Origin: Phycicoccus jejuensis
GTDB lineage: Bacteria > Actinomycetota > Actinomycetes > Actinomycetales > Dermatophilaceae
Direction of reading: 5' to 3'
NCBI RefSeq assembly: GCF_000720925.1
Contig: NZ_JOEE01000001.1
Span: forward strand, 310,001 to 374,000
Length of the DNA stretch: 64,000 bases
Positions 51,429 to 58,862 of the stretch are shown piece after piece. Within the stretch, counting starts at the first letter, position 1; each line of letters starts with the position of its first letter. The position numbers and the translations under genes were made by a program. Under the pieces are notes generated by a model. The model saw nothing but the letters and a program-made list of their open reading frames with translations. It made no database searches and was not told the DNA's origin.

Positions 51429-52052
51429 ATGTCGCTCGTGTCCAGCCTCCTCGAGCAGATCCTCGGGCAGCCGGCGTGGGTCGTCTACCTCGTCGTCGGG
51501 CTCGTCGTCCTCGTCGAGGACGCCCTCTTCGTCGGCTTCGTCGTGCCCGGCGAGACCGCCGCCATCCTCGGCGGCGTGACGGCCGCGATCGGGCACACCT
51601 CGCTGCCCTGGGTCGCGGTCGTCGTCATCGGCGCCGCGGTCGTCGGCGACAGCATCGGCTACGAGGTCGGGCGGGTGCTCGGACCGCGGCTCACCGAGGC
51701 CCGGATGCTGCGCCGCGCCCGGCCGCGCGTGGAGCAGGCGCAGGACTTCCTCGTGCGGCGCGGCGCGGTGTCGGTCTTCCTCGCCCGATGGACCGCGTTC
51801 CTGCGGGCGGTCGTCCCCGCGCTCGCCGGCTCCTCGGGCCTGCGCTACCCGACCTTCCTCGTGTGGAACCTGCTCGGCGGGCTGGCCTGGGGGGCAACGG
51901 TCGTCGTCGGCGGCTACCTCGCGGGCCGCAGCTACCAGCGCCTCGAGAGCTGGCTCGGGACCGGCTCGCTCGTCGTCGTCGCGGTCATCGTCCTCGTCGC
52001 GGTGCTCGTCCACCGCCGCCGGCGCAGCAGCCACCGCGCGGCGCGCGCCTGA
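51429..52052 (+). CDS. DedA family membrane protein, second copy
   Basis: About 207 aa, VTT/DedA family. Visible: LVEDALFVGFVVPGETAAIL, GDSIGYEVGRVLGPRL and RWTAFLRAVVPALAGSSGLR with the conserved Arg residues, and a final helix followed by a basic RRRRSSHRAARA tail. Distinct subgroup from the gene at 3944 (PGET instead of PGDS). ATG at 51429 or 51426, or GTG at 51438; no clear ribosome site. Confidence 0.88.
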   Translation: MSLVSSLLEQILGQPAWVVYLVVGLVVLVEDALFVGFVVPGETAAILGGVTAAIGHTSLPWVAVVVIGAAVVGDSIGYEVGRVLGPRLTEARMLRRARPRVEQAQDFLVRRGAVSVFLARWTAFLRAVVPALAGSSGLRYPTFLVWNLLGGLAWGATVVVGGYLAGRSYQRLESWLGTGSLVVVAVIVLVAVLVHRRRRSSHRAARA

Positions 52053-52056
52053 GGGG

Positions 52057-52241
52057 TCAGCGGCGCCCGTGCGGGTTGACGAGCGTGGCCGCGGCCCACG
52101 ACCCGGCGAAGGTCAGCAGCGCGGCCAGCACGAACACCCACACGCCGTCGACGGCGGCCTCGGCCACGCCAGCGAGAGCAGCATCACCGCGAGCGCCGTC
52201 CCCGCCGCCCGGACCGTCGCGAAGTACGTCCCCGTGTCCAT
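52057..52241 (-). pseudogene. Small two-helix membrane protein gene with a frameshift
   Basis: From ATG at 52241 the frame reads MDTGTYFATVRAAGTALAVM and then leaves the hydrophobic pattern. One frame over, from about 52167 to the TGA at 52057, the sequence reads VWVFVLAALLTFAGSWAAA and ends LVNPHGRR. One inserted base near 52167 would give a sensible 61-aa protein with two membrane segments. Either a recent one-base deletion or a sequencing error; in the present sequence the product is truncated. Confidence 0.55.
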
Positions 52242-52291
52242 GGCGGGCGGCGTAGGGCCGCCGCGTCGCGCGGGCGCGACGGCGCGCGGGA

Positions 52292-52837
52292 TCAGGAGGC
52301 CGAGGGCTCCGGGCACATCGGCAGCTGCCCGGAGGGGGCGACGTAGGGCCGGACGGTGGTGAACTTCGTCCCCAGCGCGACCTCGACGCTGCCGTCGGTC
52401 CGCTCGTCGAGGACCGGCTTGGCCCCCTTGGGCATGAGGCTCATCAGCAGCGTGGCGTCGGCGCGCCCGGCCTCGCCGTAGCGCACCTCGGCCACGGCGG
52501 GGGTCTTCCGCGTCGAGGTGTCGTTGCCGACCTTGCCGATGACGAAGCCCTGCTTCTCGAGCTGCTGGGCCGTGCGCGAGGCGAGGTTGGGGCGGTTCGT
52601 CGCGTTGTACACGTTCACGGTGACCTGCCCGGGGACGCGCTCGTCCGGGTCGTAGGGCCGGCAGGTGGCAGCGGGCGGGCGGTTGGCCCGCGCCTGCTCG
52701 TCGGCGCGGTAGTACGACAGGGCGTACCAGAAGGCGAAGAACAGGCCGAGCAGGACGACGCCGATGACGACGACCGCCCGACGGCGGCGACGGCGGGCCT
52801 CGACGGAGACCGGCGCCTCGTCCGCGTACTCGCTCAC
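52292..52837 (-). CDS. LytR C-terminal domain protein
   Basis: 181 aa. A basic cytoplasmic stretch (EARRRRRRAVVVIG), one membrane helix (VLLGLFFAFWYALSYY, residues 27-42) and an extracellular LytR_C domain: VTVNVYNATNRPNLASRTAQ and GFVIGKVGNDTSTRKTP. LytR_C domains often accompany cell-wall polymer transferases; here the catalytic LytR-CpsA-Psr domain is missing, so a binding or regulatory role is likely. Seven bp after the next gene on the same strand. Confidence 0.88.
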   Translation of the reverse strand: MSEYADEAPVSVEARRRRRRAVVVIGVVLLGLFFAFWYALSYYRADEQARANRPPAATCRPYDPDERVPGQVTVNVYNATNRPNLASRTAQQLEKQGFVIGKVGNDTSTRKTPAVAEVRYGEAGRADATLLMSLMPKGAKPVLDERTDGSVEVALGTKFTTVRPYVAPSGQLPMCPEPSAS

Positions 52838-52844
52838 GGCGGGC

Positions 52845-53135
52845 TCAGAGGGCCAGCACGCGGGCGTGCAGGGTCGGGCGCTGGTGCAGGGCCGCGCGCA
52901 GGGCGCGGTGCAGGCCGTCCTCGAGGTAGAGGGTGCCCTCCCACTCGACGACGTGCGCGAACAGGTCGCCGTAGAACGTCGAGTCCTCGGCGAGCAGCGC
53001 GTGCAGGTCGAGCTCGCGCTTGGTCGTCACGAGCTCGTCGAGCCGGACGAGCCGCGGGGGCACGTTCGACCACTGCCGCCCCGTGTACCCGTGGTCCGGG
53101 TACGGGCGCGCGTCGCCGACGGCCTTGAAGATCAC
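52845..53135 (-). CDS. Conserved actinobacterial protein (often labelled VapB-like)
   Basis: 96 aa with strongly conserved VIFKAVGDARPYPDHGYTGR, PRLVRLDELVTTKRELDL and DLFAHVVEWEGTLYLEDGLH, HRALRAALHQRPTLHARVL. The last part resembles the ParB/sulfiredoxin-type core. It is often named VapB antitoxin in databases, but no toxin gene is adjacent and it has no antitoxin DNA-binding domain that I can see. GTG at 53135 chosen over GTG at 53144. Forms a unit with the LytR_C gene. Confidence 0.82.
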   Translation of the reverse strand: MIFKAVGDARPYPDHGYTGRQWSNVPPRLVRLDELVTTKRELDLHALLAEDSTFYGDLFAHVVEWEGTLYLEDGLHRALRAALHQRPTLHARVLAL

Positions 53136-53206
53136 GCCGACCACTCTATGGGGCCGGGCGGGCGAGGTCCGGCCGCGAAACCCCGGCGCGCACTACATTG
53201 GCGCGG

Positions 53207-54856
53207 GTGAGTGACAGCAGCGAGTCCACCCTCCTCGACGCGATCCGGGCCGGCTACACCGTCGAGGGGCCGTCCCTCGAGCTCGGCGCAGCGGTCGTCG
53301 ACGGCGCCGCCCACCCGGACGCGGTCGTCCGCATCCCGCTCTCGGCGATGAACCGCCACGGCCTCGTCGCCGGCGCCACCGGGACCGGCAAGACCAAGAC
53401 GCTCCAGCTGATGGCCGAGCAGCTCGCCGCCCAGGGCGTGCCGGTGTTCCTCGCCGACGTCAAGGGCGACCTCTCCGGGATGGCGAGCGCCGGCGAGGCC
53501 AACGAGCGCATCTCGTCCCGCTCGCAGGAGGTCGGCCTGCCGTGGACCCCGACCGCCTACCCGGTCGAGTTCTTCGCCCTCGGCGGCCAGGGCAAGGGCA
53601 TCCCGGTGCGCGCCGCGGTGTCGACCTTCGGACCGACGCTGCTCGCGAAGGTGCTGGGGCTCAACGCGACCCAGGAGTCGAGCCTCGGGCTGGTCTTCCA
53701 CTACGCCGACAAGCGGGGGCTCTTCCTCGACACGATCGCCGACCTGCGCGCGGTCGTGCAGCACCTCACCTCGGACGAGGGCAAGGCCGACCTCAAGGAG
53801 CTGGGCGGGCTGTCGTCGGCGACGGCCGGCGTCATCCTGCGCGAGCTCATCACCTTCTCGGACCAGGGCGCCGACGCGTTCTTCGGCCTGCCCGAGCTCG
53901 ACACCGCCCAGCTGCTGCGCACCGCCCCCGACGGGCGCGGTCTCGTCTCGATGCTCGAGCTCCCGGCGGTGCAGGACCGGCCGCAGCTGTTCTCGACCTT
54001 CCTCATGTGGCTGCTCGCGGACCTCTTCCACGACCTGCCCGAGGTCGGCGACCTCGACAAGCCGAAGCTCGTCTTCTTCTTCGACGAGGCGCACCTGCTC
54101 TTCTCGGACGCGTCCAAGGAGTTCCGCGACGCCATCCAGCAGACGGTCCGCCTCATCCGCTCCAAGGGCGTCGGCGTCTTCTTCGTCACCCAGTCGCCCA
54201 AGGACGTCCCGGCCGACGTCCTCGCGCAGCTCGGCAACCGGGTGCAGCATGCGCTGCGGGCGTTCACCCCGGACGACGCGGCCGCGCTCAAGGCGGCGGT
54301 CAAGACCTACCCGAGGACCGAGTACGACCTCGCCGAGCTGCTCACCTCGCTCGGCACCGGCGAGGCCGTCGTCACCGTCCTGTCCGAGAAGGGCGTCCCG
54401 ACCCCGGTCGCGTGGACGCGGATGCGGGCCCCCGAGTCGCTCATGGGTCCCTCGCCCGACGCCGTCGTCGACGCCGCGGTCGCCGCCTCGCCCCTGACCG
54501 CGCAGTACGCGCAGGCGCAGGAGCGCGACTCGGCCGCCGAGATGCTCGGCAAGGCCACGCAGGAGCGCGTCGCCGCCCAGCAGGCTGCGACCGAGGCCGA
54601 GGCCCGCGCGACGGCGGACGCCGCGGCGGAGCAGGAGGCCGCGAGGGCCCGCGCGGCGGCCGAGCAGGCCGCGGCGAAGGAGCGGGCCGCGGCCGAGAAG
54701 GCGCGCGCCGCGGAGGAGCGCCGTCGGGCGCAGGAGCCGGGCATGGTCGAGCAGGTCGTCCAGTCCTCGGCGTTCCGCTCGATGCTGCGCTCGGCCGGCA
54801 CGGCGCTGGGCCGCGAGATCACCAGGTCGATCTTCGGGACCACCCGACGGCGGTGA
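53207..54856 (+). CDS. HerA/DUF853-type ATPase
   Basis: 549 aa, FtsK/HerA-like P-loop ATPase of the DUF853 (YjgR) family. Walker A GATGTGKTKTLQLMAEQL (about residue 57), Walker B LVFFFDEAHLLFSDA, arginine-rich VFFVTQSPKDVPADVLAQLG and NRVQHALRAFTPDDAAALKA. The tail (residues 430-515) is an Ala/Glu/Arg-rich coiled coil (AAEQAAAKERAAAEKARAAE). The cellular role of DUF853 is not established; a DNA- or protein-translocating hexamer is expected. GTG at 53207. Confidence 0.9.
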   Translation: MSDSSESTLLDAIRAGYTVEGPSLELGAAVVDGAAHPDAVVRIPLSAMNRHGLVAGATGTGKTKTLQLMAEQLAAQGVPVFLADVKGDLSGMASAGEANERISSRSQEVGLPWTPTAYPVEFFALGGQGKGIPVRAAVSTFGPTLLAKVLGLNATQESSLGLVFHYADKRGLFLDTIADLRAVVQHLTSDEGKADLKELGGLSSATAGVILRELITFSDQGADAFFGLPELDTAQLLRTAPDGRGLVSMLELPAVQDRPQLFSTFLMWLLADLFHDLPEVGDLDKPKLVFFFDEAHLLFSDASKEFRDAIQQTVRLIRSKGVGVFFVTQSPKDVPADVLAQLGNRVQHALRAFTPDDAAALKAAVKTYPRTEYDLAELLTSLGTGEAVVTVLSEKGVPTPVAWTRMRAPESLMGPSPDAVVDAAVAASPLTAQYAQAQERDSAAEMLGKATQERVAAQQAATEAEARATADAAAEQEAARARAAAEQAAAKERAAAEKARAAEERRRAQEPGMVEQVVQSSAFRSMLRSAGTALGREITRSIFGTTRRR

Positions 54857-54875
54857 GCCGCACCGGGACCCGCGG

Positions 54876-55268
54876 TCAGAGCGCGAGGACCGCCCGCGCG
54901 TAGGCGCACTCGAGGTCCGCGTCCTCGACGGAGTGCAGGTCGCCGGGGCCGGTCGCGTACTCGACGCGCCAGCCCTCGGTCGTGCGCACCACCGCCGAGA
55001 GCCGGTTGCCGAGCAGCCCGCGCAGCTGGTCCTCGCGCGGCAGCCAGAGGGCCTGGTCGAGCGTCACCGAGTCCAGCGCCCACTCCGTCGTGCCGTTGAA
55101 GCCCAGCAGCGACCGGCCGCCGTAGGAGTGGACCTCGACCGTCAGGTCGGAGATCCAGAAGACGTCGCCGGTCAGCAGCTCGGTGTCGATGACGAAGCGG
55201 TCTCCGGGCGAGGGCTCCCAGAGCACGCCGGCCTCGACGAGGTCGCGGGCCAGCTCGACGGTGATCAC
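54876..55268 (-). CDS. Conserved hypothetical protein
   Basis: 130 aa, not recognised beyond being a soluble all-beta-like actinobacterial protein. Stretches such as VLWEPSPGDRFVIDTELL, GDVFWISDLTVEVHSYGG and ALWLPREDQLRGLL are characteristic and suggest a nucleotide- or ligand-binding barrel, without a function. GTG start at 55268. Convergent with the DUF853 gene, 19 bp apart. Codon use is like its neighbours. Confidence 0.75.
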   Translation of the reverse strand: MITVELARDLVEAGVLWEPSPGDRFVIDTELLTGDVFWISDLTVEVHSYGGRSLLGFNGTTEWALDSVTLDQALWLPREDQLRGLLGNRLSAVVRTTEGWRVEYATGPGDLHSVEDADLECAYARAVLAL

Positions 55269-55333
55269 CGTCCCAGTGTCACCCGGTCGGGGCCCTCGTG
55301 GCGAGGTCGGTGCGTCGCCGGGTCGGAGCGGAT

Positions 55334-55364
55334 GCGGGCGCGACACCGGGGGTGCCGCGCCCGC
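55334..55364 (-). terminator. Hairpin downstream of the acyl-CoA synthetase gene
   Basis: Nine-base-pair stem GCGGGCGCG / CGCGCCCGC with a 13-nt loop, 8 bp past the stop on the minus strand. Confidence 0.6.
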
Positions 55365-55372
55365 TCGGCCCC

Positions 55373-57280
55373 TCACCCCCGGGGTCGCAGGACCGGCGCC
55401 AGGGTGTCGAGGACGGAGGCGTCCTCGATGGTGCCGGGCACGGTGGGCGTCTTGCCGTCGGCCATCTCGCGCATCGTCTTGCGCAGGATCTTCCCCGAGC
55501 GGGTCTTGGGCAGGGCGCCGACGACGTCGACCTGCTTGAGGCTCGCCACCGCCCCGACCTCGTCGCGCACGCGCTGGACGAGCTCGCGGCGGATGCGCTC
55601 GCCGTCGGCCTCGGCGTCGACCCCGCCCTTGAGGACGACCAGGCCGCGCGGCACCTGCCCCTTGAAGTCGTCGGCGACGCCGATGACGGCGCACTCCGCG
55701 ACGGCCGGGTGGCCGGCGAGCGCCGCCTCGATCGAGCCGGTCGAGAGCCGGTGACCCGCGACGTTGAGCACGTCGTCGGTGCGGCCCATGACGTAGACGT
55801 AGCCGTCCTCGTCGATCATCCCGCCGTCGCCGGTCAGGTAGTAGCCGTCGTAGACCGAGAGGTACCCGGCGACGTAGCGCTCGTCGTCGTTCCACAGCGT
55901 CGGGAGCGTGCCGGGCGGCAGGGGCAGCCGGATGGCGATGGCGCCCTCGGTGCCCGGGGGCACCGGCCGGGCCGACTCGTCGAGCACCTGCACGTCGTAC
56001 CCGGGAACGGGTACCGACGGCGAGCCGGCCTTGATCGGCATCGGGTCCAGGCCGCGCAGGTTGGCGGCGATGGGCCATCCGGTCTCGGTCTGCCACCAGT
56101 TGTCGACGACGGGCACGCCGAGGACGTCGGTCGCCCACTCGTAGGTGTCGGGGTCGAGCCGCTCGCCGGCGAGGAAGACGCACCGAAGCGAGGAGAGGTC
56201 GTGGTCCTTGGTCAGCGCGCCGGTGGGGTCCTCGCGCTTGATGGCCCGGTACGCCGTGGGGGCGGTGAACATCGCCTTGGCCCGGTACTGCGAGACGACC
56301 CGCCAGAAGGCGCCGGCGTCCGGGGTGCCGACCGGCTTGCCCTCGTAGAGAACGGTGGTCGCGCCGGCGAGGAGCGGGGCGTAGACGATGTAGGAGTGGC
56401 CGACGACCCACCCGACGTCGGACGCGGTGAACCAGACGTCGCCGGGACCGATGTCGTAGACGTTCTCCATCGACCAGCGCAGCGCGACCGCGTGGCCGCC
56501 GTTGTCGCGGACGATGCCCTTGGGGCGGCCGGTCGTGCCGGAGGTGTAGAGGACGTAGAGGGGGTCGGTGGCCTCGACGTCGACGCAGTCGACCGGCTCG
56601 GCGTCGGCCACGAGCTCGTCCCAGGTCATCTCCTCCCACTCGGTGTCGCGGACACCGACCTGCGCCGGGGCCTGCTCGCGCTGCAGGACGATGACCGACT
56701 CGGGCTTGTGGCTGCTGCGGTCGAGGGCGCCGTCGAGCATCGGCTTGTACTCCACGACCCGGCTCGGCTCGATGCCGCACGAGGCCGAGACGACGACCTT
56801 GGGCTGCGCGTCCTCGAGCCGGGCGGCGAGCTCGGCGGGCGCGAAGCCGCCGAAGACGACGGAGTGGATCGCGCCGAGGCGGGCGCAGGCGAGCATCGCG
56901 ACGACGGCCTCGGGGACCATCGGCATGTAGACGACGACCCGGTCGCCCTTCTCGACGCCGAGCGAGGCGAGGGCGCCGGCGAAGCGCGCGACCCGGTCGA
57001 GGAGCTCGGCGTAGGTGAACGTGGCGGTCGTGCCGGTGACGGGGGAGTCGTAGTGGAGGGCGGGCTGGTCGCCGCGGCCGTCGCGGACGTGCCGGTCGAG
57101 CGCGTTGAAGCAGGTGTTGAGCCGGCCGCCGCGGAACCAGCGGTAGAACGGCGGGTTGCTGTCGTCGAGGACGGTCGTCGGCGGGGTGCTCCACTCGACG
57201 GCCCGCGCGGCCTCGCTCCAGAACGCGGTGGGGTCGGAGATCGAGCGCTCGTGGGCCGCTCGGTAGGCGCCGTTGCTCAT
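55373..57280 (-). CDS. prpE: Propionyl-CoA synthetase (AMP-forming)
   Basis: AMP-forming acyl-CoA synthetase, 635 aa. ACAS_N domain (ISDPTAFWSEAARAVEWSTP), adenylation motif LYTSGTTGRPKGIVRDNGGH, DNWWQTETGWPI and the C-terminal catalytic Lys in PKTRSGKILRKTM. VRDNGGHAVAL and overall pattern fit PrpE (propionate) more than Acs (acetate), though both substrates are possible. The Lys is a usual acetylation target. ATG at 57280. Confidence 0.92.
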   Translation of the reverse strand: MSNGAYRAAHERSISDPTAFWSEAARAVEWSTPPTTVLDDSNPPFYRWFRGGRLNTCFNALDRHVRDGRGDQPALHYDSPVTGTTATFTYAELLDRVARFAGALASLGVEKGDRVVVYMPMVPEAVVAMLACARLGAIHSVVFGGFAPAELAARLEDAQPKVVVSASCGIEPSRVVEYKPMLDGALDRSSHKPESVIVLQREQAPAQVGVRDTEWEEMTWDELVADAEPVDCVDVEATDPLYVLYTSGTTGRPKGIVRDNGGHAVALRWSMENVYDIGPGDVWFTASDVGWVVGHSYIVYAPLLAGATTVLYEGKPVGTPDAGAFWRVVSQYRAKAMFTAPTAYRAIKREDPTGALTKDHDLSSLRCVFLAGERLDPDTYEWATDVLGVPVVDNWWQTETGWPIAANLRGLDPMPIKAGSPSVPVPGYDVQVLDESARPVPPGTEGAIAIRLPLPPGTLPTLWNDDERYVAGYLSVYDGYYLTGDGGMIDEDGYVYVMGRTDDVLNVAGHRLSTGSIEAALAGHPAVAECAVIGVADDFKGQVPRGLVVLKGGVDAEADGERIRRELVQRVRDEVGAVASLKQVDVVGALPKTRSGKILRKTMREMADGKTPTVPGTIEDASVLDTLAPVLRPRG

Positions 57281-57402
57281 GGGGTCATCCTCGGCCCGTC
57301 GTGCGGCGGCCGTCCACGGAACGTGACGCACCAGTCCGTGGACGGCCGGGACGCGGCGACGAGCGGGCGGGGGAGCAGCGCCGGGCGGGGTCGCCGCTGT
57401 TC

Positions 57403-57475
57403 GACACAGGGGTTCGTCCACGAGACCCCGGTTCGGAGCCGGGGTCTCGTGGACATTTCGGGGTGACCCCGAAAA
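57403..57475 (+). repeat. Family D two-hairpin element, copy 3
   Basis: Starts GACACAGGGGTTCGTCCAC; stem 1 has 16 paired bases (57416-57431 with 57439-57454), stem 2 TTTCGGGGT-G-ACCCCGAAA at 57456-57474. Same orientation as copy 1. Lies between the prpE start and the end of the VOC gene, both on the minus strand. Confidence 0.82.
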
Positions 57476-57497
57476 GGTGGGGCGGGTGGGGCGGCGG

Positions 57498-57869
57498 TCA
57501 GCCCCAGGCCTCGGCGCGGGTGAGGCAGAACGGGTGCCCGCTCGGGTCGAGGACGACGCGCCAGGTCTCGCCCGGCTGCTCGTCGGGCAGGGTGCCGCCG
57601 AGCCCGACGACCTCCTGCGCCGCGGCGTCGAGGTCGTCGACGGCGAGGTCGAAGTGGAACTGCTTGCTGCCGTGCTCGTTCGGCCAGCCCGGCGCCTCGT
57701 ACCCCTCGACGAGGCCGAAGCCCAGCGCGAGACCGTCCGGGCTCGTGAGCATCCCGTACTCGTCCTGCTCGTGCGCGACCTCCCAGCCGAGCACCGCGTG
57801 CCAGAAGGCGACGTCGCGGCGCACGTCGGAGCTGTCGAGCGAGACCATCTTGAGGGCGGCGGTGGCCAT
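57498..57869 (-). CDS. VOC (glyoxalase/bleomycin-resistance fold) protein
   Basis: 123 aa with the double beta-alpha-beta pattern of the vicinal oxygen chelate fold: VRRDVAFWHAVLGWEVAHEQ, KQFHFDLAVDDLDAAAQEV and WRVVLDPSGHPFCLT. Residues that could bind metal are His in FHFDL and Glu in ETWRV. The CGIDP-type PSGHPFCLT end is typical of antibiotic-resistance-like members, but the substrate is unknown. Confidence 0.9.
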   Translation of the reverse strand: MATAALKMVSLDSSDVRRDVAFWHAVLGWEVAHEQDEYGMLTSPDGLALGFGLVEGYEAPGWPNEHGSKQFHFDLAVDDLDAAAQEVVGLGGTLPDEQPGETWRVVLDPSGHPFCLTRAEAWG

Positions 57870-57922
57870 GGAGGAGTCCTCTCGTCGGGGTCGGTGCCGC
57901 CCAGCATGCCTAGGCTGGCGCC

Positions 57923-58765
57923 GTGCCGGATAGGACGAACGCGACGGCGACGACCGGCGGGGTGCTGCGCCCGGACGAGCTCGCGCGTCACCTCGCGCTC
58001 GCGCGGCGACCGGCGGGTGACGCCGTCGCGCCGTGGGTCGAGAACCACTGGCGCCTCGCCTGGGACCTGCCGCCCGGGCGGTCCTACGTCAGCGAGGTGC
58101 TGCCCCACCCGACCTGCTCGCTGACGGTCGAGGTCACCACCCACCCGCGTCCCGGGGTGCCGCCGGGGGAGTCCGTCGTCGTGACGGGCGTCAGCACCCG
58201 TCGCTTCGACGTCGAGCTGCGCGGTCGCGGCCGGGTGCTCGGGGTGCGCTTCCGGCCCGGTGGCCTCACCGCGCTGACCGGGCTCGACGCCGCGGCGTGG
58301 GCGGACCGGACGGTCGCCGCCCGCTCCGTCCTGCCCGCCCCGTTGGTCGACCGCCTCGCCGACCCCGCGCTCGCCGACGACCCCGACGCCTGGGAGGCGG
58401 CGGCCGAGGAGGTCCTCGCGGCCCTCGACCCCGGCCCCGACGAGCGGTACGACGAGGTGCTCGCGGTCGTCGGCACGATGCTCGCGGACCCGGCGCTGCT
58501 CACCGTCGGCGAGGTCGCGCAGCGGCACGGGTGCAGCACCCGTCGGCTGCAGCGGCTCTTCGCGCACTACGTGGGCGCCGGGCCGAAGTGGGTGCTCGCG
58601 CGCTACCGGATGCACGACGTCGTGGACGCGCTCGACGCCGGCTACGACGGCACGCTCACCGACCTCGCGGTGCGCCACGGCTGGTACGACCAGGCGCACT
58701 TCACGCGCGACTTCACGGCGCTCGTCGGGGTCACCCCCGGGCGCTACCGGGGCCGGCGCTCCTGA
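57923..58765 (+). CDS. AraC family transcriptional regulator
   Basis: 280 aa. N-terminal DUF6597-type sensing domain (WVENHWRLAWDLPPGRSYVS, VLGVRFRPGGLTALTGL) and C-terminal double HTH: LLTVGEVAQRHGCSTRRLQR and GTLTDLAVRHGWYDQAHFTR, then GVTPGRYRGRR. GTG start, 53 bp from the divergent VOC gene, which is its likely target. Confidence 0.92.
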   Translation: MPDRTNATATTGGVLRPDELARHLALARRPAGDAVAPWVENHWRLAWDLPPGRSYVSEVLPHPTCSLTVEVTTHPRPGVPPGESVVVTGVSTRRFDVELRGRGRVLGVRFRPGGLTALTGLDAAAWADRTVAARSVLPAPLVDRLADPALADDPDAWEAAAEEVLAALDPGPDERYDEVLAVVGTMLADPALLTVGEVAQRHGCSTRRLQRLFAHYVGAGPKWVLARYRMHDVVDALDAGYDGTLTDLAVRHGWYDQAHFTRDFTALVGVTPGRYRGRRS

Positions 58766-58805
58766 ACGTCGGACGTCCTTCCCGTTGCCGGATCCCCGAT
58801 GTGTG

Positions 58806-58845
58806 ACTAAGTTTCACCGCGTCCCACAATGACGTGAACAAGTTA
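58806..58845. promoter_or_regulatory. Candidate operator upstream of the nagZ-namZ operon
   Basis: CTAAGTTTCAC (58806-58816) and GTGAACAAGTTAC (58833-58845) are imperfect inverted copies in an AT-rich patch ending 17 bp before the nagZ start. RpiR/MurR regulators often bind TTTCA/TGAAA-type dyads, and such a regulator is encoded at the end of this cluster. Confidence 0.45.
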
Positions 58846-58862
58846 CGCACCGGAGGTTCCCC

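Noticed and set aside
52845..53135. VapB antitoxin of a toxin-antitoxin pair
   Set aside because: The neighbours are a LytR_C protein and a HerA-like ATPase. No PIN toxin gene or antitoxin DNA-binding motif is seen.
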